Positions 31,991-42,906 of a stretch of 64,000 nt of DNA are shown one piece after another. A program made the position numbers and the translations under genes. Origin of the DNA: Diplolepis rosae (lineage: Eukaryota; Arthropoda; Insecta; Hymenoptera; Diplolepididae); NCBI GenBank assembly GCA_030998225.1, contig JAPYXD010000741.1, forward strand, positions 2,542,001-2,606,000, in the 5' to 3' direction. The notes beneath the pieces are model-generated. The model made no database searches and had not been told where the DNA came from. It was given only the letters and a program-made list of their open reading frames with translations. Each line of letters opens with the position of its first letter. Position 1 is the first letter of the stretch.

Positions 31991-33323
31991 TCCTATTGAC
32001 GTAGAGAATATTGAACATAATTATATAAACAATAAGACTAGTAGTGAAGTAAGTGTAGTTAAACCAAGAGATGCAAAATGCATATCTGATTTAGAATATA
32101 AGGAAAAAGTACCCCTAACATTGAAAACGAAAATATAACCACTGATAATTCTGGAGGAAACGAACAAATACCGATAAACGATGAGAGCTTAATTAAGGAT
32201 ATTAGAAATAAGGAAGTTAATGATATAAATTATGATGATTTTGAAAAACGAAAAAATTGTGAAGATTTTAAAGAAATTGGACAATTAAACGAAGAAACTT
32301 TATTTAAAAATTTTGATAATAAAAAACGTTATTATGAAGATATTGATGAAGGAAAAATTGATAGAAATGATATCGAAGAATTATTAAATGAAGAATATTT
32401 ACTAATAAATGATCAAAACAATGATGAAGACAATGATGAAAAATGTTGTATTAAATTGAATATTAAGGATATAAAGAAAGGAATAGTTTATGAAAATAAT
32501 GAAAAAACTATTGAACAATTGGACGAAGAAGATATATTTAACATAATTAATAAAATATTGATTAATGTAATAATGAATAAAATGAAAAATGAGGAAATTG
32601 GAAACACTTTTTACAAATTGATCGATGAAGGAAATATTTCAGAAACATTTGTTTCGCAATTTTTGAAATGTGTCATGGATTCAATTTCAATTTTATTACA
32701 AAATAAAAATAAATGCTATGCTATGCAAACAAGGAGAGTGAGTTAAAAAATTCAAGAAATATAAGTATGGATAAAAATGAAGATTATATGAAAAATAAAT
32801 TATTAAAAAATGTTGAAGTAACAAATAAAGTAAAAAAGAAACGTGGAAGGCCACGAAAAATTATTCAAGAAGTAAAATTACAGGAACAAATTAAAAGGAG
32901 AGGTAGACCCAGAAAAGTTATGAATAAATCACCTGAGATTAATAAAAAACGTAAATTTACAGAATCAGAAGACGAGTCAGATTCTGATCCAGATTATGAT
33001 ATTAATCAAGAGCCAAAAGCAAATAAGAAAAGGAAACATTTTAAGGAAGATGAAGAATTGAATGAAGAAAGTAATTTTGAAACAAATTCTGATTCTTCAA
33101 GTGAAGACGAAGAAGAAGAAGAAACGCAGGAAAATCTTCAGAACATAGAAAATGGAAATGAGAACGAACAATCGAATACACTAGAAATAGAAATTCCAAG
33201 AACTCCGATGATGATGATTTTACAGAAGAAAGACCACCCCCAGAGCCACCCCCTGATCAACCTTCAACATCCGGATTATTTAAGACACAAAAGAATATAA
33301 TTGAATGCCGCGACCAATTAACG
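31991..33323 (+). pseudogene. AT-hook / acidic linker between RNase H and integrase (copy 2)
   Basis: About 1.3 kb of low-complexity coding sequence in three shifting frames, rich in Asp, Glu, Asn and Lys. Two AT-hooks, KKRGRPRK (32842-32859) and RRGRPRK (32899-32916), precede ESEDESDSDPDYD and a poly-acidic run (SSEDEEEEE). The same order of hooks and ESDSDSD occurs after RNase H in copy B, so this is a family trait and not chance. AT-hooks bind AT-rich minor grooves; a chromatin-targeting role for integration is inference. Confidence 0.75.
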
Positions 33324-34792
33324 ATGAGAAAAGATAATTATGCGTATTTTGTAAACAATAAAGGAGAACCTCGCGATATAGGCTCTAAACTTTTGGAAAA
33401 ATGTGGAAAACTACCTAATTTTAAAAATTTACAAAAAGAAATAGTCCAAAAATTACGTAAGGGAAATCAACACCATTTTGTACTTCCAATCGAAGACGAA
33501 TGTAAGGCAAGTCTAGAAGAAACGACTAAAGATATTAAGTTAGCGATTTATTCTCTTCATTCCACGGTAAAAGAATTAAGTATTAAATCAATTAGTATTG
33601 CGAAATCACCACACATTAACAATGTTTTTGGGAAGAAATTTTGGCTACATTAAAAATAGCATTTTTGGATTCAACAATTAAAATAATAATTTGTAATGGA
33701 ATCACACAATACCCTACAAAAGAACAAAGACATCAATTAATCGAAGAAGCTCACTCATCTGCTATAGGAGGACATAAAGGAGTAACAAAAACTTATAATA
33801 GAATCAGACAAAGATACTATTGGGAAAATATGAAATTGGACATACAAAAATATATACAACTCTGTTTACAATGTCAACTTAAAAAACTTGTTCGGGTCAA
33901 AACAAAAAACCCTATGATATCTACCGATACCCCAGGAACTGCATTGGAGAAAATATCAATGGATATTGTTGGAAAGTTACCAATAACTTCAGCACAAAAC
34001 CAATATGTACTCACAATTTAGGATAATTATACTAAACATTCTTTAGCAATTCCACTTCCAAATCATCAAGCTGGAACAATAGCGGATGCTTTTGTTAAGA
34101 AATTTATTTGCATATATGGCTCACCAAAAGCAGTTTTAACAGATCAAGGAGCAGATTTTCTAAGCAATTTAATGAGAAAAATGGCAAAGCGATTTCGTAT
34201 ACGTCAGTTTAAAACTACTGCTTATCATCCTCAATCAAATGGATCACTGAAAAGATCCCACCGCGTTCTTATAGAATATCTTAAACAATTTATTGAAAAT
34301 AATGCAGAATGGGATGACTGGATTGAATTAGCAATGTTTTCATATAACACGAGTGTTCACGAAGGAACGAAATGCACACCTTACGAATTAGTCTTTGGGA
34401 AATTAGCACGTTTACCATCTGGCGATCCTTTACCAGAACACGAAAAAATGGAAACTTACGATATGTACATGACAAAATTAATTACAAAATTACATGAAAT
34501 GCGTGGAATAGCAAGACAGAATTTAATAGCAGCTAAAGAAAAATCAAAGGAATACTATGATAGAAAAATACATCCACAAAATTTTAAAATCGGAGATAGT
34601 GTATTTTTACTGGAAGGTGGAGAACTAAGGAAATTCAAAAATCAATATTTAGGACCATACGAAGGACTTGAAATATTAGGCAAAGGAAACTTAAAAATTT
34701 CAGTTAAAAATAAACCTAAAATAGTTAATATTAATAGACTCAGACTTTCGTACATAACCCCAACAACAACCAATCAGAGTAAAAAGAATTAA
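33324..34792 (+). pseudogene. Gypsy integrase, one nonsense codon and a changed catalytic Glu
   Basis: A lead-in domain (NYAYFVNNKGEPRDIGSKLL) is followed by the HHCC finger (EEAHSSAIGGHKG ... CLQCQ). The catalytic core has D in SMDIVG, D in LTDQGADF, and Lys instead of Glu at 34250-34252 (NGSLKRSH where ER is expected). The C-terminal part reads YYDRKIHPQNFKIGD to RLRLSY. A frameshift near 33640 and TAG at 34019 break it. Integrase inserts the DNA copy with a 4-bp stagger; this copy is dead. It ends 28 bases before the CARD relic. Confidence 0.9.
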
Positions 34793-34820
34793 AATTAAAT
34801 ACAAATTATTGCAGATCACA

Positions 34821-35031
34821 ATGGAATAAAAACATTGCCAACGCATTGATTTATTATGTGATTTAATCGTTCGTCAAATTGATATGAAAGCTTTATAGCC
34901 ATACTTATTCATAAATAGAATATTTAATTATCATAATTACAACGTACCACATTGGTCTCAAGACATAACAAATTCAGAAATAATCAAGACATAATTTTAA
35001 CAATCAAAACAAGAAGACCTTATGCATATCA
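34821..35031 (+). pseudogene. CARD-like relic after integrase (copy 2)
   Basis: From ATG 34821 the frame reads QRIDLLCDLIVRQIDMKAL, PYL, then VPHWSQDITNSEII. It aligns with the ORF at 22056 (DMVALWPYLIQ, IPTWSRNLNNPEII) and also supplies CARD helix 1. Stops occur at codon 3 (TAA) and at 34896 (TAG where copy 1 has TGG); a one-base deletion near 34988 shifts the frame. After KTRRPYAY the CARD ends abruptly and dsRBD sequence begins, so a deletion removed the rest of the CARD, the glycoprotein and the first dsRBD ORF. Confidence 0.65.
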
Positions 35032-35422
35032 TATAAGAATTCTGAAGGATTCAACACTTAAATATGGGCTGGAAGAACCAGAATTTGTATCTTTCAAAAG
35101 TTTCAACATCGACAAAAGAATAATTTTCATACCAGAATGTAGGATGAAAAATCAAGCAAAAATAGCTACAGGAAATATAGCAATAATAACTGAAAATGAA
35201 GCAGCATTTAAACAAATAAAATTGATGCAAGAATTTTACGACCTGTTGGAAGAAAAATGTACCTCAAACAATTGTTCAAAGAAATCAACAAAAAAAACTA
35301 CAGCTACCAGAAAGTTTTTCAACTTTTCTCATAAACGAAGTTTTATCTGTGAATATTTTTCTCTTCTAACAAATAACTCTTCTTTCAGGTTAATTGCTAA
35401 TAGTATCTGTTCTCTTTTCTAG
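35032..35422 (+). pseudogene. dsRBD relic fused to the CARD relic (copy 2)
   Basis: HIRILKDSTLKYGLEEPEF, strands, then ENEAAFKQIKLMQEFYDLL matches the dsRBD of the 25194 ORF (HVEILRNFTIKYGLPLPQY ... ENRAALKLL). The Cys/Lys-rich tail has no complete knuckle. A C-x2-C-x4-H-x4-C knuckle in an open frame lies 1 kb downstream (36401-36442). An acceptor-like TTCTCTTTTCTAG ends near 35422, mirroring the one before Env in copy 1, but no Env follows. Confidence 0.65.
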
Positions 35423-36379
35423 GAAGCAGCCATCCAAGAAGAATTTTGTACAAAAGACATTTTATTCTTTCCATAATTAAAGTCCATCATATGTCTTACA
35501 TTTTTTCACTAGAGTAAATTTTTATGATTAGCATACAAAAAGAGAGAAATTAGATCTTTAAACCAATCTTTATTATTTATCTTTATTCTTTATCTTTATT
35601 AACCTTTATAAAAATAAATTTTAGTTTTTTTGGGAGAAAATAGTTATTCAATGTTTTTCACGAATACTTGCAAAATACTTAATTCCAAAGCATACTAATC
35701 GAAGAAAACTAAAATATTCATTAAAAATTAAAATTCTATTGATAGAGATTTACTAATACTAAAAGCAAACAACAAATAAAATAAAAGTGGCTCTGATTTG
35801 CTTTCTCTCCTGATAATACAATTATTTTGCACTTCCTTAGAGGTTCATGAATATTTTTTCATGCACATAATTTACTCGCATTGATGAATTTTCTCGTGTA
35901 CTATGATAATTATCGGTAACGAAAATTTTCCTAAAAATTTTCTTAAGATAATCTATTCCCTTCTGCTATGGAAGTAAATGAGTTTTAAGTATAGAAAAAT
36001 AGTTATTTAGATCTGTATTGGATGTAAATATTAAGTTTTTGCGTTAAAATGAATCTTATCAATGATATTCTAAAGCAGAAGGTTCTCTGTTATGAAATGT
36101 GAGGTATCTGTTTCGGAGTTTGAATATAAAAAAAATAAGGAATGTTATCAATAACTTTAGCCGAAGTTTTAATGATACAAAAAGTAATCTTTGAATACGA
36201 TTTTAAAGGTTTAAATGTTCAAATTATTCAATCTTTAAATTTTCTAGTAATATACTAATACTTAAAGCTGTATGCACTATAAAAAGATCAAATCCAAATG
36301 AAGAAGCTGAGCATAGTTCTGCACAAAAATGATTAGAATCTTTGCTATCGTTAGAAAATAATTCAGGAAAAAAGTTATG
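35423..36379 (+). other. Non-coding stretch where Env would lie in copy 2
   Basis: AT-rich, no open frame and no recognisable Env blocks. It may be an unrelated insertion between the dsRBD relic and its knuckle. Confidence 0.4.
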
Positions 36380-36478
36380 TTATATAAATGGACTGGCGCG
36401 TGCGAGCGCTGCTATCAAAGAGGTCACAAACCAGTAAATTGTACTGCTTCGATGCGTAATAAAAAATTTGTAGAATAA
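36380..36478 (+). pseudogene. Zinc-knuckle relic (copy 2)
   Basis: A frame ending at TAA 36476-36478 reads WTGACERCYQRGHKPVNCTA, a perfect C-x2-C-x4-H-x4-C knuckle. Its tail (MRNKKF) resembles RRRNIFK after the knuckle of the 25194 ORF, so it is likely the displaced end of the dsRBD relic. Also possible: a gag knuckle from recombination. Confidence 0.5.
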
Positions 36479-36571
36479 ATGGCGGTCAAAAGCGAATAAA
36501 AAATGTAATCACGCGATGTGACACATTCTTAATAAAATTAAATAAAGTATATAAATGAAAATTGAGTTAGT

Positions 36572-36617
36572 TTAAACATGTCGACTTCATCCCCATGTTC
36601 AAACAAAAGGGGGGAGG
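36572..36617 (+). promoter_or_regulatory. Polypurine tract with upstream hairpin (copy 2)
   Basis: AAAAGGGGGGAGG (36605-36617) directly precedes the LTR start TGTCACGTCCCTTGAC. Just upstream, TTTAAACATG and CATGTTCAAA can pair. The outer element has the same arrangement at 38818-38864, with C:G changed to T:A in one stem position. The tract primes plus-strand DNA synthesis. Confidence 0.7.
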
Positions 36618-37157
36618 TGTCACGTCCCTTGACTATCATGTATGCGACTTAAAATATAAGAAATTTTTTCTCTTTCATGAAATTATTTAATCCAATTCAC
36701 AAGTAATCTGTGTGAAAATATATCGGAATCAATTTATTATATTCAATCATTATTAAAACAAATTTCGCTAAACTTTTGACAGTTTTAAATGCCTTTAGGA
36801 ACATGTATGCAGAAAAGCTTGATGGAAAATATGTTATATAACAAAGATATATGTATTACAAATAGATAAATGTTTAATTGAAGCATGTATTGAATTATTT
36901 GAAAAATGAAAATAAAAATACAAAAAATAATAAATAAAAATATTTATGTGTGTAATAAAGGTCATTTGTTATCGTATTCTCATTAGCTTATACCATTATG
37001 TATAATCTTCAGAGCTTTATTAAGAAAATAATGTTTAATCAAAATATGTTAGATTGTTTAAATTTAGGAATGCGAAATAATGCATGTGCACGAATACATA
37101 TTAATAAATAAAATATTTATTCGTCTAATTATATCTTATTATCAAATTCACTTATAT
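36618..37157 (+). repeat. Start of the 3' LTR of the second Gypsy copy
   Basis: TGTCACGTCCCTTGACTATC resembles the outer LTR start (TGTCACGTCCTGTGACCAG) but diverges quickly. No matching LTR end (GTGACGTAACA) is found downstream, so it is truncated or strongly decayed. A hAT MITE interrupts the AT-rich remainder. Confidence 0.5.
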
Positions 37158-38185
37158 CAGTGATGTGCAAAATAATTCGATTCGACTCGAGTCGGCTTTT
37201 CGACGTGATCGAATGTCGGATTTTTCGTCAGCCGACTCAAGCCTGAGTCACTTTTCGACATTTGAATACGAGCAAGCGCTGAGTCGAATGTCGGATTTTC
37301 GACAACCGATTCACACGTGAGTCGCTTTCCGGCATGCAAATTGCATGCAAATTGATCAATAAGTCACTATTTAATAAGTTCACCTCTAAAAATGACTTTT
37401 ATCAATTTTAACCTAAACTAGTCAATATTTCTTTGTCAAACTAATTGCACGTTACTAGGCTAATTCATGCAATTGATTTCACACGAAAATATTTTCTAGT
37501 TTACGTTAAAATTGATAAAAGTCAATTTTAGGGTTGAACTTCAGGGGTTGTTATTACCCCTTGGAAATATTTTTCGACCGATAAAAAAAATACGGATAGC
37601 TTGCTTTTTGATGACCACTAATATATACAAGTGTAAATTTCATTAAAATCCGAGAACCTTCAGAGTTGTAAATGTATGCAAAAGCTTTAACAGTTTTGTC
37701 CAATAAAATATTATACGTTTTAGGAAAAAAATGCAAGATTTAAATTTTTTATTTGTGGAATTTTAGTGCTTTTTGTTTTTCGTAACCTCAAATTTTCCTT
37801 TACATATAGAAAGCATTACTGTATTTATTTACATTTCAATAGTCGGTTGTCGAAAATCCGACATTCGACTCGGCGCTTGCTCGTATTCGAATGTCGGAAA
37901 GCGACACACGTTTGAGTCGGTTGTCGAAAATCCGACATTCGAAACAGCGCTTGCTCGTATTCGAATGTCGGAAAGCGACACACGTTTGAGTCAGTTGTCG
38001 AAAATCCGAAATTCGACTCAGCAGCTGCTCGTATTCGAATGCCGGAAAGCGACTCACGTATGAATCGGTTGTCGAAAATCCGATATTCGACTCAGCGCTT
38101 GCTCGAATCGAATTCAATCCGACTCATTTCTCAGCTGAGTCGAATCGAAAATTAGTCGGTTAAATTCGACTAATGCACATCACTG
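37158..38185. mobile_element. hAT-type MITE with internal tandem repeats
   Basis: Termini CAGTGATGTGCA and TGCACATCACTG with an 8-bp target duplication ACTTATAT (37150-37157; 38186-38193), the hAT signature. Near both ends, ~70-80-bp repeats carry GTTGTCGAAAATCCGACATT and GCTCGTATTCGAATGTCGG: four copies at 37845-38110, and inverted ones at 37190-37330. These produce the ORFs seen there on both strands. No transposase. Confidence 0.9.
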
Positions 38186-38193
38186 ACTTATAT

Positions 38194-38817
38194 CAATATG
38201 TATGTAGATTCATTCATAAAAAATTATAAAATTAATGTGTGTTTGTAATAGATGTTTCTCTTACATTTAAAATAAACGGCATTTCAATAAATCATGTCTA
38301 GATACATCGACACATTTATCAAATTATTGAGATTTATTCATTAATATGTAGGTTTTAGGGTTTTGCAAACAAGAATTTTGTAAATGCGACGTCTTACTAA
38401 TCGAATTTTAATAAAAAAAATTCAAAAACAAATCTCATAAAATTAAACTTTTCAGAAGATTCTAACCAATATTTTGTATTGTATTCATTTAGAATTATCT
38501 TTCTCCAAATATTTAAAACAATGCATTCATATATGTTGTAATCATATAAAATAGCTTCATTGCATGAAAATTTTTGAATTTTAACCATCATGAATGTAAT
38601 CATTATTAATTGTGCAAAATATGTCTATGTATTCAATGTATATGTAATAATATTCAATGTATCAAATTCAATGTATCCGAAAAAACATGATTATTAACCT
38701 AAAAATATCAATGTAAACCACGAACGTAAAGAATAGACCCGAGTCATTTGAACGAAAATTTCAATCTCAACAAGAATTTTAATCGAAAACGAATGTTTGA
38801 CTTAATTATTTCAAAAA
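38194..38817. other. AT-rich 3' internal sequence
   Basis: No gene. It continues the sequence interrupted by the hAT MITE and leads to the polypurine tract of the outer element. Confidence 0.4.
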
Positions 38818-38864
38818 TTCAAACACGGTCATTGCATCCCCGTGTTTGAATTAAAGGGGGGAGG
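38818..38864 (+). promoter_or_regulatory. Polypurine tract with upstream hairpin (outer element)
   Basis: TTCAAACACGG and CCGTGTTTGAA form an 11-bp stem (38818-38828; 38840-38850), followed by TAAAGGGGGGAGG ending one base before the LTR. Confidence 0.75.
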
Positions 38865-39987
38865 TGTCACGTCCTGTGACCAGTTACATGTATTTATTTA
38901 TAATATTAAGATTTCATAATAAAAATTGCATGAAGAATATGTTTTGGACAGTATTGATTGTACGAAATAGAATGTACGATAGCAAAATTGTAACAGGGAG
39001 AGAGAAATAGTAAATTTATAAATAGAGAACATTTATGAATGAAACATCGTAACCCTAATAAGGGTGTTAGCACTGGAACCCCATCGGAATGTCCTAAGTA
39101 CACAAGAATATGGACCGGCGCAGCAAAGGATGAAAATTAAGAAATGAATCATATCAAGGAAAAAAGGAACGTAGGGGAACCCAAGAGAAGGCCAAGTTGA
39201 AAATATGTTTCCCCTTTTCTTGATGTATGGAACTGGAAGTCAAGAAACTAGGTTTTCCACGCGCTAGGAAAGTAACCCTCATGGGAGTATTCGCCAGGGT
39301 AGATTTTTGCATAAAAGCAGGTTCTTTCTTGCGAATCCACCAGTTTTTCTTCAGATTTCGTCGAGTTCTTCAGTTCTTCTTCAGTTTCTCATCGCGGAGT
39401 CGGTCTCCCCAAAAAGGTCTTCGTCCAGTTCTTCATCGGTTTTTGCCTAAGTTCCATCGCGAAGTGACTCTGTCAAAAAAGGGTCTTCTTCAGAGTTCAT
39501 CACCGCGAGTGACTACCCTCCTGATTACTAATAACTAACTCAAGTTTGCAAGTGAAGATTTACGAGTGACTATTTATCGGTACGTTCCTCCTCAATACAG
39601 ATTTGGATTATCAGTGTAAAATAAAAAAGAAGAGACAACTCGCACCTCCAGTTACAGTGGTTGGATCCAGGATACCAGGGTCCCAAGGACGGTTCCAAGC
39701 ACAGTTCCAGTAGAATAAATAAAATAAGAAGTAAGTCTAATTTAACCAAAATCAGAAGGAATATTCTTAAAATTTCTCTCTCTCTCGCGTTTTTTCCTTA
39801 TGTACAAGCAGTGAATAAAGGTTAATTAATTTGAAAATGTATTTTTGTTGTTACCAGTATAAAATTGTTGATTGAGTAGATGATGGCCTTTCTGGTATTT
39901 ATTAAGATGTTAAAAGAAGGAAATCAAAAGTTCAGTTTCAAAAATTCCTTTGAAAAAGAAGATTTATTAATTTCCTCAGCAAGTCAA

Positions 39988-40018
39988 CGTTTCGAATGAA
40001 GCTTCATTCCTTATCAAG
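39988..40018 (-). ncRNA. Degenerate hammerhead-like motif, left PLE end
   Basis: Minus strand: CTTGATAA, stem-loop GGAATGAAGCTTCATTC, GAAACG. The layout of a hammerhead core is kept, but CTGATGA is altered, so self-cleavage is doubtful. An inverted partner is at 42838-42868. Confidence 0.4.
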
Positions 40019-40723
40019 ACTAAAATAAACAATAATACACATAGGTTATTTGAAGATGAAACGTGTAACAAAAATAGCCCAAGATTTTAGTAGAAAATAT
40101 CATAAGATGTTACCTTAAACAGTTCGTTGCGAGGATTTCGAATTTATAAAAAAAAAATTTTATAAAAAAGACGTCACATGATTATATAATGCTTCGTAGA
40201 AATTACAGATTAATGAAGTATAAAGTTAGTTCTTCATCTTATTATCACAATTTCAGTATTGCGGAAACTTGTTTAAAATTATTAAAAATTGCCAAAAGAT
40301 TAAAGAAAAAATCCAGTTATAAGTATGTTGTGATTATTGTTTTAAACTTCATCGCTATGTGTAAAATTGCAAACTTAACCTCCAAGAGGTCAAGTTTATA
40401 TCCAAGTTGTTTAGGATTCTATAAATAAAACAGAAATATTCAGCAAAGCAACACTTAATTAGAAAAGATATTCAAATTATATTTGAAATGTAAATCAATT
40501 TTAAAAATTAAGTTTTATAAGCTTACTCATTGTAAAAGATTAATCTATGTGTTCAAAATGTCACAACAACTTTCATGGAGAGTCCATGATGACTAATTTG
40601 AAAAGTAACAGAAATATAAGGTTAAAATAGATAGTATAGCTAAAAGGCGGGAAAAATGTTTAAATTCAAAAATTTATTAGGTCAACAGTTATTAAGCAGG
40701 TTGAATAATATTAAAGTAAACGG

Positions 40724-42906
40724 TTATTTAGCAAGTTGGATAATATTAAAGTAAATATCACTTAGATTTTCGATATCTGTTCTAAAATTATTTGAGTTAT
40801 TATTTTTTTGGATATGAATCATTTCAAGGCAAAGTCTTTTTTTTAAATTTTGTTCATGTTCTAAAATTTTTACTTCTTTGAAGTCAAAATTATGTTTAAA
40901 TTTATATGCATGTTGTGCAAGTGCAGTACTATTACTGTTGTAATTTTTAATTGATCTGGCATGTTCTAACATTCTAGTATGTAAAAATCTACAAGTTTGA
41001 CCAATATATAAACTATTGCATTGTATATATTTAATTTTATAAACTACGTTGTATTTAAATTTAGTAGGTGTCGGTGTTTTAACTGACTTAAGTATTTTTT
41101 GCTGAATAGTGTTGTCATAAGTAAAAATGATTTGTAAATTAGAGTTTTTAAATATTCTGTGAAATTGTTCTTGAAAATTATTAATGTAAGGTAAAGTAAT
41201 TATTTTTTTTTATTCTTTAGACTCAATAGTTTCACCTAATTTTTTGTTATGATATTTATTAGTTAGAAGATATTTGTATCCATTGGCAATTTTTTCATTC
41301 AATAAAGTTAATGGATATCCATTTTTAACTAAGGTTTCTTTGACTAAATTTAAATTTTCATTGTGGTATTTTTCGTGTGATAAAAGTATAGCCCTGTCTG
41401 TCAATGAGTATATAATACCAATTTTGTTTGCTAGGCTATGATTAGAATAGAAGTTCAAGTAACGTCCAGATCAAATTGGTTTTCTGTACCAATTTGTAAC
41501 AATTTTATTATTTTCTACTTTAATATTAAGATCACGAAAATTAATGCTATCATTGATATCATTAATTTTATTTTTTGGTAAACAGATTAATGTATCATCA
41601 ATGTAACGATAGTAAAATTTAATGTAATAAGTTAGTTCATTTATGATTTTAGTTTCAGCTTCTTCCATAACAATATTAGCAAGAGTGGCTGAAAGAGGTG
41701 AACCCATTGGTAGACCATTAATCTGTTTATAAATATTATTATCAAAATTACAATAAGCAGAGTTTAAACATAGTAATAATGCTTTATTAAAATCTTTGTA
41801 ATTTAAAAATGTATGTGGTTTAATACTTTTCCATCTATTTTTGATAGATTTTACAATCAAATCCCATGTGATACTAGTATACATGGAAACAATGTCTAAA
41901 GAAATAATAGTAAAGTTTTTAGGTATAGTTAAATCGTTAACTTTGTTTTTGAAATTCCAACTATCTTTTATATAGAATTCATTTAGTCCAACTGTTTTTT
42001 GTAATGATTTAGAAATGCATTTTGATAAATTGTAAGTGGGTGAGCCAATAAAAGAAGTGATGGGTCTTAGTGGACAATGAGGCTTATGTAATTTTGGCAG
42101 ACCATAGAATTTAGGGGCTATGCATGTGTTTGAGTGCAAAAATTTGAATGTGTTATCATTTATAATTTTTTTACTTTTCCATAATAATAAAGTTGATTTT
42201 AATTCTAAATTAATATCATTAGTAGGGTCTTTATCTAATTTAATATATGTAGAATTGTCTGATAAAAGATTGAATATTTTACTATTATAGTCAATTTTAT
42301 TCATAATAACTGTTTTATTACTTTTGTCTGCATTTAAAATTATAAGATCATTATTATTTTTGATAAAGTTTTTTGTCTGTAAAATTTTTGTTGTTAGATT
42401 AAGACTACCAACATTATAAATATTAATATTGAAAGCTAAATTTTGTAACCAATATGATACATCACTTCTTATTTTATTTCTTTCAGTAGTTGGGATATTA
42501 TGCAAATTATATTCAATGTTTGTGATAATTTTATTAATAGGTAAAGTTTTTTTAGTATGAACGTAATTAAATTTTCCACCAAGGCTAAGAATTTCTAAGA
42601 CATTGTTTGGGATCTGCTTATTTGAAATATTCACAACCCAATTTTCTTTATCAGTAATGAATTTAGGTAATTGTGTAATTTTAAGGTTTTCTAATTTATT
42701 GTTGAGCATACTAAAAGAATTGTGAGAAATTTTGTTGAAAGTTGGTAACTGCTTATTGTAAATAATGTAAATCTTGGGCTATTTTTGTTACACGTTTCAT
42801 CTTCAAATAACCTATGTGTATTATTATTTATTTTAGTCTTGATAAGGAATGAAGCTTTATTCGAAACGTTGACTTGCTGAGGAAATTTATAAATCTTCTT
42901 TTTCAA
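40724..42906 (-). pseudogene. Penelope-type RT plus GIY-YIG endonuclease, decayed
   Basis: RT blocks in order: NADKSNKTVIMN; FYGLPKLHKPHCPLRPITS; SPTYNLSKCISK; ISLDIVSMYTSI; INGLPMGSPLSATLANIVME; YYRYIDDTLI (catalytic DD). TGA at 41471-41473 and TAA at 41210-41212 interrupt an otherwise continuous frame. After them comes the GIY-YIG domain: VVYKIKYIQCNSLYIGQ (the GIY/YIG pair as VVY/YIG), RMLEHARS, ALAQHAYKFKHNF and LEMIHIQ, ending at 40724. A frameshift near 42700 separates the N-terminal part up to 42906. PLE RTs prime at telomeric or nicked DNA; this copy is inactive. Confidence 0.9.
42838..42868 (+). ncRNA. Degenerate hammerhead-like motif, right PLE end
   Basis: Plus-strand counterpart of 39988-40018, with one change in the stem loop (CTTTATTC for CTTCATTC). 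Same caveat about the altered CTGATGA box. Confidence 0.4.

Noticed and set aside
37836..38117. Repetitive ORFs on both strands
   Set aside because: They come from tandem motif repeats in a hAT MITE without coding function.
40189..40428. 79-codon plus-strand ORF inside the Penelope-like element
   Set aside because: Lies in the 3' non-coding part of the element and has no recognisable domain.
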